A DNA stretch of 64,000 nt from assembly GCF_021155775.2 (NCBI RefSeq), contig NC_060236.1, forward strand, positions 24,008,238 through 24,072,237. Direction: 5' to 3'. The notes under the pieces are model-generated. The model searched no databases. It had not been told where the DNA came from and saw nothing but the letters and a program-made list of their open reading frames with translations. A program made the translations under genes and the position numbers. Below are positions 51,831 through 63,470 of the stretch, piece by piece (the first letter of the stretch is position 1; each line of letters starts with the position of its first letter). The DNA comes from Neodiprion pinetum. Its lineage: Eukaryota; Arthropoda; Insecta; Hymenoptera; Diprionidae.

Positions 51831-54800
51831 TCAGCATCTTTCAAAGACTCTATACAAATCGGGTAGCCTTGCTATTTGCAAGATAGTGGAATCGTGGGCG
51901 AAGTGTTTTGGCGGTAAGAGGCTGTTTTTTATGGCAGGGTATAAGATATGCTCCGTGACGTTTTGCCACTCCGGATTTTCATCATTTCGACTTACATAGC
52001 TGAAGTACTTGGCCGTTTCTCTGCATATTCCATCGAAACAAGATTGTTCCGCGGTCCAGTCGACTTCCGTCGCCAAACGCAACACGTACAATGGCATTCC
52101 AGCCTTGCTTGGAAAGTACTTGTCTGGAATGGAGGATTCAGATATTACTTATTGAACTTTCTTTTTTCAGGTGAATTAAATGATCTAGTCATTAAACTGA
52201 CCCAGCAGTATAGGCAGGGACTTTAACATCCCCTTTTTGTCAATTATAATCGAAAAGTACTCGTTCATCATATCGGCCTTTTCCAGCAATAATTCTTTCA
52301 CGCTATTCGCCAATTCCTCTTTCTCGCCGTCTTCTTCTGTCCACCCGGCTTCCTCGGTTTCGAGTCCTAGCATAGCGAGGTCGGACAGTGAGACGGGCTC
52401 CTGCAAAATTTAGGATTACACGATTTTTCAAAGTTATTCATTCATTCAGTCATTTTTTTAAAAAATTCTATCACTTGCGTAGTACTTACCGAGAATTGCA
52501 TAACACCGTAATTCTCAAAGTCGTACAGCATTATTTCGTAGAAAAGTTCTTCCCTTGAATAGAATTTAGTAGATAAGAAATATTTTCACAGAGTTCATAG
52601 TAAGGGAAAATTTTAATAATTTGTAACCTCACGAAGAGGATCAAACATTTTTTTAGTCCAATACCTGGGTTTGAACAAAAAAACTGAAACTTGTGTTGTT
52701 TAGTGGTTTTATCTGCCACCATACTTTGGGATACACTTGGAAAAGAATTAATGTTACTTTACCTAACGAAGACGCAAATTTTTCGATGATTAGAAGATCT
52801 GTGAGAATTACCTGTCCTTTTCTTATAAAAGAAGGTTTCCCGAATAATAAATCTAACATTTTGACTTTGTTTTCGTTCCTATTTCATTTTTGACTAGTTC
52901 TTTATACTGATTTTGCCTTGAATTGCATCAGGTTATAATCTAACGAGATAAAAGAAAATATTTGGCGTCACGCACGGAATTGCAAGTTGTCCACGTTTAC
53001 GATTAGTGATTATAGACTAACACTAAGATGAGTCCTTATCATTTACTTCGTGAAACATATATAGAATATAAATTTATAGCTCCTTAAGATCTCACAGTTT
53101 TGGGATGAAAACCCTGATTTACAGAGTCACATTGTTCAACAATAGGAACTCGTAAAATTTTCAATTATACTTACAATAACTTCGGGGTGTTGCATATGTA
53201 CAGATTGAGTCCGCTCTGTATGAGGGCAAAAGTTTCGTCAACGCAGCCAACAAAAATCATATTCGACAATATGTCCCTCAGCCCTTCGTGGTAGTTGTCT
53301 TCGACATTTTTCCGAAGTTTCAACACGCTCGTGAGCTTCACCTCTCGCCTTGTCGCATTTACCGAGTAAGATTTGAACTCTGGTCTCTTCGGCTTGCTGC
53401 CGGACTTTGTTTCAGCCGTCGCATTTTCACTCGGCGACGTGATTTGCGAATCAGTCTTCTTCGTTTTGGAACCGTCATGTCGATCAGCTAAATCCTGGCT
53501 ACTTCCTGGCTCGACGATTGTCTTTACGTAATCTATGTTATCCCGATTACCCAGGTACTGAAAAACCCTCTTAAGTGCCTCATCGGTGGTAGAATCGCCG
53601 CCACTGACGGCTTTTTCAACCTCGTCATTTTCGATCTCCGAGACGTCCTGAGCTTTTGTGTTACCGTCGAGGGGCGCGTAACTGGTTGAAGGTTTAGCAA
53701 GATTTTCAACTTGCGTAGAGGTTTGATGCGGTAAGCAATCCTCTAACAAACTGTCGAAAAAACTCGATTCGTTGGGGGCCTTTTCCGCAGCATATTTCGT
53801 CGGATTTAATCGCTTCGGTTGTCCGTCTTCCTTATTTTCCGTAACAATCGTGCTTTTTACCTCCTTGGATTCATTGAGCGATTGGTTGGCGCTGGATGTG
53901 TTGACTGTGAAATTGAACTTCTCCAGTTTTTGATCGGAGGAATCTGTTCTGATCATTTGGTAAGCGTGGACTGGCTTTTCTTTGTTCCCGGCATTGCTGT
54001 ACTCTGGAATTACTTCTTCCAGCGCTTGTTTCGTAATGTCGACTTGAGGCAATCTCGCTTGGGCGTAAAAAGTTCGCGATGCGTTGTTTCCGAGCAGTTG
54101 TGCGTCCACGGCGTCTTTCACTTTTCCTATTATAGCCTCTTCATGGAGAAAACGAACCTCGTGCTTCGTCGGATGCACGTTCACGTCGATATTAGCCGGA
54201 TTTATCTCAAGAGATATGTAGCACCAGGGGTGTGCCTTTCTCGGCAAATAAACCGAGTAGAGATCCTCCAACATTTTTTTTATTGCTATAAAATGGTTCA
54301 ATACTTTTGCAATGGTTTTTTATTTCCGGAGAAACGATACAAAATTCCTGATGTTGATAAATTTATCCCAGGCATATCGATTAAACGTTCAGTTAAATAA
54401 AAATAAAAAAAAGAAAACAACGAATCCTGAGTCACAGTAACAATAGTTTCATTTACGGATGAAAAAATTGACTGGGAATATGGATTCACGATTTAGGCGT
54501 TTTCAATTCCATGACCGACTTTCCACAACTGCATATTGATTATGGAATGTCAATGTGACAGTGGGATCAAATCATATGGATGTAATTGAGTTAGGTAGCA
54601 TAATAATCTTACGGGTAGATTCGACGAGCCTGTTGTTGATGAACAACAGAAGTGTAAAGTTTTTGTTTGAGTAATTCGCGTTCGTTACTAGACCGCATAG
54701 TTTGAATTTGTACGTATCGTCGGTGTGCTCGACCTCCAGCAACTCCCTCGCCACAGCAACACCGAATATCGTTTGAATATTGGCAACCTTTGTAGAATTG

Positions 54801-56003
54801 TGCTGAGTTCGTACCTAAATTAAATATCGATTAGCCAACGCGCAGAGCAAATTGATGAGCTAGATAGTATAGGGCCGCCTACATAATCCTTATTGAACAA
54901 GATTTTATACAGATTAACCTCTGATGACTTAATTAAGTTGTTTGCTCACCTGAGGAACGATGTCCCCATGTTTTCTCAGAACAAAACCAACGTTAGAATT
55001 ATGAATTGCATATTTATTCACGACTTCTGTTATCCTGGAAAGCTCCTCGGCTGGACTTTTCAATGCTCTCCGTCTAGTAGGGACGTTGTAAAACAGATTT
55101 TCGATCAATATTGTCGTACCTTGGCTACCAGCGCAAGGTTTTGGAGGTGCTTTCAATTTACTGTCTATGTACGAGGCCCTGAAAAACGTACCGTGCGTCA
55201 GAAGAGAGATTACGTTTAGTCAGGTTTATTTGAGAATAAATTCCACCGTATCAAATATCTTTCTATTATCTATTACTTTGATGAGGGTACACTTGCAGAG
55301 AAATGTGTTTCAGGATGAAACAAGACGTGGGGAAATGGGAAATGATTAGTTAAACTGAACTAAAAAGCGCTTGTGTAAAATCAAGTTCCCGCCACTAAAA
55401 AAATTATCTTATCAACGGTGTTTGTTTGGTAGGTAAAACAGAGATTTCGTCTTACTTGTACGCACAGGGGTCGTCGGCGACTTTCGTTGTGATCGTCAGC
55501 TGAGCTACGTGGCTGATACTGGCAAGAGCTTCACCCCTGAAGCCAAAGGTGGCGATTGATTTGAGGTCTTCGAATTGCTGTAGTTTGCTGGTAGTAAATC
55601 GTTCGCAGACAATGTCCATGTCCTCTTTCCTGATCCCCGTTCCATTGTCCTGAATCTAGGCACAAACGAATTGTAAGTGAATGGATGAGAGTGTGTAGGT
55701 TACACCGGCACTTTATCGCGCGTGGTAATGACTATTTCCACACAATTTACCTGAAGTATTTTCAACCCGCCTTCTTTGACTGTGACTTGAATACTGCTGG
55801 CCTTGGCGTCGAGGCTAAAAACAAAAGAAAACTGTGATTTAAATTCGTTTGTTTACCGCGCGCTCGGTGAGATTCGACTGGCGTCCTAACCTGTTTTCGA
55901 TCAGTTCTTTCAGAGCGTTTGCTGGTCGCTGAATAACTTCCCCGGCGGCTATTCTGTTCACCACAGTTTCATCTAGCTTTCTTATTTTAGCCGGCCTGCT
56001 CAT
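51831..56003 (-). CDS. Mlh1: DNA mismatch repair protein MLH1, complete, nine exons
   Basis: Exons on the minus strand: 55891-56003, 55751-55814, 55456-55655, 54950-55178, 54613-54814, 53175-54285, 52490-52553, 52202-52400 and 51831-52123. All junctions are GT-AG with consistent phases, giving 824 residues. MLH1 pairs with PMS2-type (MutL-alpha) and MLH3-type partners; the complex is recruited by MutS to mispairs and nicks DNA, and also acts in meiosis. The N-terminal GHKL ATPase motifs are intact: VIQRPANALKELIENS with the catalytic Glu33 and Mg-binding Asn37, DNGTGI (62-67), GFRGEAL (97-103), and HPTKHEVRFLHEE near residue 308 closing the transducer domain. A long Ser/Thr/Lys/Glu-rich linker fills most of exon 6. 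The C-terminal domain contains DLAMLGLETEEAGWTEEDG and LPPKHF, and ends in the conserved FERC, whose terminal Cys contributes to the partner's endonuclease site in known MutL-alpha. It is somewhat longer than human MLH1 (756), the difference apparently being in the linker. No truncation or frameshift is seen. Confidence 0.96.
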
Positions 56004-57150
56004 TGTTACTAATTAAATTATTTGATTATGTTTTGTTGGAACGTATATTCTGCCGGTGACAGAACGTAGCACCCACCGTACATGCTTGGATACTTCCGTG
56101 TTTCACGCTTTCTCTAATAAATGGCGCTGCCGATTAAACCGAGCAGTAGCGCTACCTGATGACAACTTTTCGAACTATACTTCTACCGCAAATTAAGCTT
56201 CTTGATTGGGAGCGAAATTATACTTGTAACTCATGAATCCGTCGACAAATCCCATTCATTTGTGCGGTTATAAATACGGCAATTTATTAACACATAAATA
56301 TTTGTAATTTCATCCGTAATATCAAATTGGATGATTAATTATTTTATATGAATATCATATTCATACTGAATTTAATGGTCTGTTTCCAAAAAAAAGTCCT
56401 TCAATGGCTTTCATATTTTTTTTTTTTTTTTTCACCTTCAAAATTCGAATTCATATGTGCATGATATTCATGAATTAAATCGTGAACCAAATAATGTTCT
56501 ACAATACGAATTAATCGAGTTCTGAGTTAGAAAAAAAATGTCCAACCTATCATGTGCAAATTGTTCATTTATTGGTCTCCTGTTTTTCACCAGTCAGCTT
56601 TCGAGTATCCATAACTTTTCAAAAGTGAAAAATGTACAATTCCTTCGTAATTTCACCTAGCATGTAAGACTAGAGAATTTATATCATTGACGATTTTGAT
56701 ATACTCCGATTTGTCGTACAAGTACCCAATTCAATAAAAAAAAAGCTGCGAATAATGTTAAAACAGCCCGCGTTGTGAAAGAAATGTTATGTCAATTATG
56801 GCAAACGTGTTGTGCCAATATATTTTACTCTGGCTAAAATTGTCAGAAGACTACTTTGTGAAAACACTGTTGCACTAGTAATATGTTTAGCACATTCGTC
56901 AATATTCTCTCTGTCTACTTTGGTATAATCATTGTTCGACTCGTAAATCGAGAAGCCTTACAAAACTCAGGAATACATGTATATAAGTCGTATCGCAGTT
57001 ACGTCAAAGAGGCATGGTGTTCAAGACTGGTGCTTCTTCGTCCTCCACATCGTTCCAGGTCCCTGCCGAGCGCCAGAGGGTAATAATGTCCGGTTTTTCC
57101 CTAAGCCTGTAACCAAGTTGCAAAATAATCATCCTCACATTTGGCTGCGT
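56004..57150. other. Gap between Mlh1 and the small two-exon gene
   Basis: This 1.1-kb AT-rich stretch should hold the Mlh1 promoter, since both flanking genes are on the minus strand. No TATA box is evident near 56003. Nothing coding is recognisable; short plus-strand open frames near 56.9-57.1 kb lack any family motif. Confidence 0.6.
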
Positions 57151-57779
57151 TCATACTGGATTTGGTCCTAACGTGTGGGTACTCTGACGATGAACTTCCG
57201 GTCGCCTGAGTCTTGCAGTTTGCGCCAAGTTTTTCTCTCTTCCATCGCTAGCAGGATTCGCAGGTTGTAACCAACGCTTCGAACGGTCGATGATCCGGTC
57301 CCGCTTCATCATCTCTCGCAAGTTTGCTGGCTACTGTCACGAAAATACGAGAAAATCGAAAAAAAATAGAAATTATAGCTTGAAAAAAAAAAACAAAAGT
57401 TGATTTACGGAAATTAAATAATGTCTTTCAGTTGTATGATTGAAGATTGACACTGAGAATGATAGCAAGTCGAGAGTGAATTTCACGCAAAATGCAAACA
57501 CGCATACGTTTACACAATACAAGAGTTGTGTAATAAGGGATCACTTGCCAGGCATATTTCTTCTTCTGCAGCTCGTATTTCCGGCTCTTTGGTTACCGTC
57601 AGAGTTTTTTCAGCGTTTTCCGTATATTCTAAAAAATTCGGAGGCAAATTTTTCGCCGGTAGTGTCTTCAAGTATTCTCGAATTTCTTCAACCCTTATGA
57701 AACGATAATTATAGTCGTGACATTTACGCTCATAGTTAGTTTTTTTCATGGTACGTAGATCAAACGTAGAATTCAGCAT
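57151..57779 (-). CDS. Small uncharacterised protein, two exons
   Basis: I join exon 57545-57779 (ATG at 57779) to exon 57151-57326 across a 218-base intron. The acceptor is CCAG|CA and the phases agree, giving 136 residues ending at a TGA. The donor CAA|GTGATC is weak; a GC-type donor just upstream would break the frame. The product is hydrophilic: a basic N-terminal half with FIRVEEIREYLKTLPAKNLP, an acidic stretch (KEPEIRAAEEEICLA), then a very basic C-terminal half (REMMKRDRIIDRSKRWLQP, followed by more Arg-rich sequence). No signal peptide or membrane segment is visible. Both exons read like coding sequence rather than noise and sit between Mlh1 and a decayed gene. I do not recognise the family. 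An additional upstream exon is possible, and the gene could itself be decaying. Confidence 0.45.
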
Positions 57780-58399
57780 TGCTACTTTGAATAACTTTGT
57801 TACTTTTTATCCTGGCTCATAGGTTTGTGAAATATTTTCATCAGCTTCTCGTCCATTTTGATAGCATTTAATTAGGTTTGTAAACATTGAAGGGAAAGAG
57901 AAAAATATCAGTGTACTTCCATCACGGATGATTGGTTTAAAATAATTGAACGACGAGATCCATCTGATGCGCTTGTTTGACGTTATTGAACCTTCAATGC
58001 ACTCCGCGACTTTTGTTCTTCTTGGACAGTAGAAATACGAAACTACGATTGGATGAATAATAAAACTGCAATTTATAATTATCAAGCAAACGTCATTGAT
58101 AACGAATTAAATGTAATGGAATTCATCAGTCTCTACATGGGGCATTCATGCCAGGCTTTACCAAATTTCGTCCTTACCATAGTTTTATTACAACATCCCA
58201 TGTGATTGATTTGCTGTAGATTGAATATCCCACAACACATACAAGTGAACTCATCTTATCGTTAGTGTTCATTAGTTACCAGTTTACAGTTAGTTTCGAA
58301 CCGTGTGCGAATTGCGAAAGATGCGCAGATTTAACCTTTTGATCACGATGGTATGTTTGAGTCTGTAAGATGTTTATTTGAGTGCGAAAGTGAATTTAA
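57780..58399. other. Interval with possible decayed coding sequence
   Basis: On the plus strand a frame from 57891 reads ITDDWFKIIERRDPSDALV, reaches two stops, then stays open for about 70 codons to 58203. DPSDALV recalls the DPT-x-x-LL part of adaptor death domains, which would suit the TIR relict 0.5 kb downstream, but the match is too short to name. Confidence 0.25.
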
Positions 58400-60203
58400 A
58401 ATAAAAAAAAAACCGAGGATAGTGCCGACGGGAACATAATTTCCAGTGAAACATCTTTTGATACAATTGCTAACCGACTCGAAGATAAAGATGATAGAGA
58501 AAAATCGTGCTTCGATATTGAGCAGGGTGCTAATGTGATAGTTTACCAGTCTGAGAGGTTTTTCGTAACACATTCGGCAAAAACCGCAGTTGCTCATAGC
58601 AACATCCTTGAACAGACTAATAAGCTAAAAATTCAACCATGCAACGTTGAGCTCCAGGGTTGAAATGAAATGGAAAGCTTGGAAGCCACGAATCCTGAGT
58701 ACCTGCTTCGCGAACTTAACGATCACTATCCGCCCGACAAGTTCTTTGACTTTTGCGTAATCGCTAGCGAAGTAGACGTCGAGTTAGTCGAGAATCTCGT
58801 TAATCTGTTGAGGAGTTTCGAACTATCCGTGTGTGTTGCTGGAAGCAGATTGGAGGGTGATATTCTTGAGGAACCTGACAATCTCGTTGCTTGTTGTACC
58901 AAGATTTTCTTCCTCATCACGGAGCACTTCACCGCAGACAGATTATAAAACGCAACAGTAATCAAAAGATCAATAACAAGTATTGGCCACGACAGAACCA
59001 AGAGAACCGGAGGAAAGAGTTATGTAGAAATTTACTCGCTAAGCACGCATCCCTGAATCTGCAAGAGACAACACAGGAGTAAGAAGTATTCTCAAAGTTG
59101 TCCGAAAACTCACCGGATTTTTCTCCTGTGAACGAACTCATATGAAATGTTGAGTCGGTGGGTTTTGGGATGATAGATGCAGTCAGCGGCGATGAAAACT
59201 GTAGCCACAAATCGTCACTTTTTGCATACTGTGAGCGCGTCAGCCAGACTCAATGAAACATTCGTCAAAGGTTCGGACCGGGTCTGAGATACACGTTACC
59301 GTTCAAATTCACAATGCTCCAATGACGACTTTGGAGCAGTTGATTGACTCGGAGTGAACTCCGAAAGTGATGAAGCCATTATCCATGATCTGCCTACAGC
59401 TTTAGGACCATCAGCCCGTGTTTATGTAGCGCCAGCGTTACACTGTGCTCAAGAATAGAATCAATCTTAAACGTTGATCGTGTAGCTGATTTCAATAGTT
59501 GTAACAAGTAAATCGAACCTCCGGCACCATATTTATCTTCAAGTGAAGTGACGCGCATCGCTTGGATTACGTTAGGTACCCTCAGCTTTCAACGGATGCA
59601 CGATACATCGCGTCGACGGTTGAGCCAATAATAAGAGACATTGGAGTCAAGTTCAAGGGTGAAACCGTCCGTAGGTTGAATGTTGGATTGTATAGAAAAA
59701 CAGTTTCTGTTCAATAATGAATCTAAGAACTGCGATTTGTTGCTGTTCTTAACAGAGTCGGGTAGGCAGCCGACAGTCGACTCAAATGAAATGCTTTCTT
59801 TGTAATGTGACCTAGACGAGGTTTTTTTTTCAACTGCGTTACGTGTGGCAGTGAATTATTCGACGTCTTTGAATCTCTTTGCGCCGCTAGCTCAAGGATT
59901 ATATTTTACGTGACAGAGGATTTCATTAGGGATGATTTTTGCTCCAGGCTCATGTCTTGGATGCTCCTATCTCATTGTCACCGTAGTGACCTTCACACCA
60001 AAGTACTTGCATTTGGTTCAACCTATCTTGGCCTCGAGCTATCTCCGTGCTTGCAGCTCGTAAACAAATACTGGCTCGGTAGTGAACTGGAAGTTAATTT
60101 CAAGTTGAAAAATATTTGGACACCTAGCTTAAGGTATCAACGTTTCAATCGTGACAAGCTTTCCGTGTTGAAGACTGACGCTACGAGGAGCGGAATGCTC
60201 TGA
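58400..60203 (+). pseudogene. Decayed TIR-domain gene with two TIR-like segments (MyD88-like adaptor relict)
   Basis: A frame open from 58400 runs to 58948 with one in-frame TGA (58661-58663). Before the stop it is a polar linker; after it, from ATG 58670, come NPEYLLRELNDHYPPDK and a TIR-like fold: FFDFCVIASEVDVELVENLV (strand A and helix A), SFELSVCVAG (strand B), then ACCTKIFFLITEHF (strand D). It stops at TAA just after ADRL, so the C-terminal third of the domain is lost. From about 58950 to 59460 Ser/Asp/Glu-rich stretches continue in changing frames with several stops. At 59820-60203 a second segment reads ASSRIIFYVTEDFIRDDFC, aligning with strand D of the first, followed by a C-terminal-like part ending at TGA 60201. 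TIR domains signal from Toll/IL-1-type receptors or act as NAD hydrolases. The stops and frame changes favour a pseudogene; missed introns or sequence error are less likely alternatives. The MyD88-like label is inference. Confidence 0.5.
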
Positions 60204-61066
60204 GAATTCATCTATCGTGGATTAGATATGTATACTCACGAAGAAATATAGCGAGAATTGAAGAAGTATAAGTGCTTTAGTCAATTTCATCCACGAATTC
60301 AGGTGTATATCGATTTCACTTTTCTTTCACCTTGCCTGTACCTATTTGCTGGACGATAAAATGAGTTAAACAAAGTTTAGTGAAGAAGTTACGTGTGTGG
60401 CCTCTCGGTACGGATGTACTTGTGTGAAATTCGATTTGGCAACTTTTATCCCCTGTGAATTTTTCAATCTGTTGAAATGAAATTTATTTTGGATAAGCAA
60501 ATCGTCTCAAGGACTTTGTGAGAACTTTTCAACGCGAAGCGGGACGTGCCCGCACCTTCGTGTACTTACCTGTATGCGCGACAGTTTGGAAAAAAGAATT
60601 TATATTTTTTATAACTATTGCAATAGCGTGTTCAATGCTTATAGTACATACAAGTACATCGCTGATATACATAGTCTTAAGGTATAATCAATTTTTGAAT
60701 TTTATAACAATGAACGAGCGTTACTGCTTTAGATAAATGTAAACGTTAAGATGGGGAATTGTTATGAGAATCTATTCCGATGTAAGAAAGATAAATAATC
60801 GTGAAAAACGTCTAGAACAACATTGAGGTTTTTATTTATCCTTGGTAATGAATAGATATTAAGAAAAATGTGGAGAACATAAATATATACATACATAAAA
60901 ACATACGTACGTGCATACAATACACATTAAACGGTACTTCGCAGGAAAATATTGGCTGACAGGTTTCGAAATACCGACCGGACGGGAATTCTTAAGCAAT
61001 GACGCGTGTAGACGTAAATCGAGTATGTGACGTGTTAGGAAAGCAAACAAGGCTTCGACCCCCGTT
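60204..61066. other. Gap between the TIR relict and the arrestin-domain gene
   Basis: AT-rich sequence without a recognisable gene. Its right end includes the 3' UTR and polyadenylation signal of the arrestin-domain gene. Confidence 0.6.
60831..60836 (-). terminator. Candidate polyadenylation signal for the arrestin-domain gene
   Basis: AATAAA on the minus strand (TTTATT on plus) lies about 230 bases downstream of the arrestin-domain stop codon, a usual distance for a short insect 3' UTR. Confidence 0.45.
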
Positions 61067-63366
61067 CTATGATGCGTCATTGTTCCGGGTTCCAAATTTG
61101 AAAACTGGATACAATGGAGCGAAGCTCGTCACCTCCCCATCGCTGTCGGCATCTTCGATACCTACATTTTCCGCCTTCGCACTCTGATCCCCGTCCTCTT
61201 TCTCCTTCTTTTTATGCTTTTCTCTCTTCTCCGACGGGTACTCCATCGTTTCTTCGTAAATCGGAATCGCTGAAAGAACGCAATTCGCTTATATTTTATC
61301 CACACACATACAGCAGTCAGCAATCGATGATTCATCGAATCGATCTTTCCAAATATTTTTGAAGACGTGTCTCATCGCTGTTTCACACTGAAATTAGGTC
61401 GTTAAATAATCTTCGTGACATGCCTTGATGCTTATCGGATCTGGCTTGGATCCCATCATTATATGTATTTATATTAATAGAATATTTTTTTATCCGTTCA
61501 TGAAGCTCTGCGGGATGCGAGATTGAGCAGATTCTAGGAACAGCTGATTGAACATCGAGAAAACAGGCTAGTCACAGTCGTAGAAAAAACACTTTCACAG
61601 CTAAATTCTCTTCGAGATTGATATACGGATGTGCTTACTATTAGCTAAAGCATGTCGTTTTGTTTACAACACCTAAATCTGTTTATAACATTATATAGAG
61701 CAAAAGAAATTCTTTGCTTTTCTAAAAATTCCGCGTACTATGCTTAGAACCGAATCTGCTAAAGCGAGCTACTTATCGGTATCAGTATCAGAAGCTTACC
61801 GACTTCGCCACCGTAGATGTCTTGGTAAGGTTGTGACGCGACTTGCGCGGGCGGCTGATCACCGAGAGGACGAAACTCGGAATGTAGGGTTGGCGGTGAC
61901 CTCGAGAGAGGAAAAGCAGCCACTGGGATCTGATAGCAGAGCAAGGGCACCGAACCGATCACGATATCGGTCACAGTCTTCATGTTCTTGTGGTACCAGC
62001 TCTCAACGCAAGCCTCAACGATCACCTTGTAATCTATGTCTATGATCTTGCAGTACTCCATCCGTGAAGGTGGCAGGGCTGGTACTTTAAGATCAATCGA
62101 AGCCTCCTCCTTACCATGGCCATGTTCCAAGTGCAAGTCACACTCGGTTATCACCTCCTTCACCTCCTGAGTCTTCAATTTAGTGTGAAAATTTGTGATC
62201 TGGAATCAGTCATTTTATTCGAGAAGTTATCACGGCGATATCGACACGTCAAATATTCTTTTCGACGTTTCTACAACGAAGCCAAAGCAAGTTTTTGAAC
62301 ACCTAGAAGTTGTCAAAGAAGCGCACTGGTGTGATGAATTTATTTTTAGAACTGATCTACAAACTCCATTTGGTACTACTGTGAAATCTTTAACCTTTGA
62401 TTGGTTCTATGACACAAATTCATGCCGGCTTTTCAGAAGGATAAACATAGAGCTGTTATTCTGTGGGGACCATAGCCAAAGATTACCTTCTTCAGTTGTA
62501 CTCGGAGCTTCTTAATTTCAACCCCTGTGTCATTGGTCACCAACGCTTTGACGGGTATAACTTGTCCAGGCACATAACCACGCACTGGAAGAGACAATTT
62601 TACCGTCAGAGGCTTGAGGTGGCCCCAGAAGGTTTTAACTTTTTCCTCGTTTACTGGATTCTGAAACAATATAAAGTCTGAAGAAGTACTCACACTCCGA
62701 ATACTCATCTCTTTTTTTCCCTCTGGTGTTATCAGAAAAAACTTACCACCGCGATCGGGTCCTTGTTGAGGTCAAGGAGCGAAACTACAGTGAATGGCAC
62801 TTTTGTTTTGGACGTCAGTCTTTTCGGCACATCGATCACCCCTTTCACAGAGTATCTAATTCGCCCATACCGACCTTCAAAACTGTTTGGCAAATGCTTT
62901 GGCAAGTCTGACTCAAAGTCGAATACATGCTCTCCAGCGTCGAGTTCATCTTTGAGGTCAAAGCCTGCAACGTAAGATAGACCACCGAATATTAATGTTC
63001 TTCGACTTGATTCAGCAGTGATCTAATTTTCAGGTGAATCTATTATTTTACACTTACTGCTGAAAACGATTTCCTCGTGTTTGAAGTAAGTCTCGTCATC
63101 GGAGTAGGTGTAAGTGGCCGGACTTCCGTTTATCATGTGTATCTCCGTCCACCGAACTCTTCCATCGCCGCTGTACTTCAATTTTATTCCTAAGAATTTT
63201 CACAACGTTATACACAAATTTAAACATATTTCCACATATCGCTCAGATATCACTTACCGCGAATCTTTGTTGGCTTATCCAACGTCAGGCGCAGTTTTCC
63301 TCTCACTGTTTGACCCGCAAAGAACACCGGACTGTCTAAAATTATTTTGAACTTTTTCAGTCCCAT
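61067..63366 (-). CDS. Arrestin-domain-containing protein (ARRDC/alpha-arrestin), complete, six exons
   Basis: Exons on the minus strand: 63258-63366, 63058-63189, 62747-62964, 62487-62660, 61800-62199 and 61067-61269. All introns are GT-AG with matching phases and the product is 411 residues. Alpha-arrestins are cytoplasmic adaptors that link membrane cargo to trafficking and ubiquitin ligases. The N-terminal arrestin fold starts at once (MGLKKFKIILDSPVFFAGQ, then TVRGKLRLTLDKPTKIRGIK) and includes YTYSDDETYFKHEEIVF and GRYGRIRYSVKGVIDVPKRL. The C-terminal arrestin fold begins at FWGHLKPLTVKLSLPVRGY and includes PGQVIPVKALVTNDTGVEI and ALPPSRMEYCKIIDIDYKV. The tail is charged (KREKHKKKEKEDGDQ) and ends with the insect-typical FAPLYPVFKF. 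No canonical PPxY ubiquitin-ligase-binding motif is visible in the tail (nearest: PIYEE, APLYP). A TATA-like box lies about 95 bases upstream of the ATG. Confidence 0.93.
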
Positions 63367-63460
63367 TTTCACCTCTGATTCAAAAACCGTTGACACCGCT
63401 CTCGAATTGTCACTGAGATAAGCGAATCACTTAACTTGTAATCCGCTCAACGCGATGTGT

Positions 63461-63470
63461 AGTATTTATA
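63461..63470 (-). promoter_or_regulatory. TATA-like box upstream of the arrestin-domain gene
   Basis: Read on the minus strand the sequence is TATAAATACT, about 95 bases upstream of the first ATG. Transcription would start about 30 bases downstream, leaving a 5' UTR of roughly 65-70 bases. Position and sequence fit a core promoter, but TATA-like words are common in AT-rich DNA. Confidence 0.35.

Noticed and set aside
53819..54400. 193-codon plus-strand open frame
   Set aside because: It is the antisense of the large Mlh1 exon 6.
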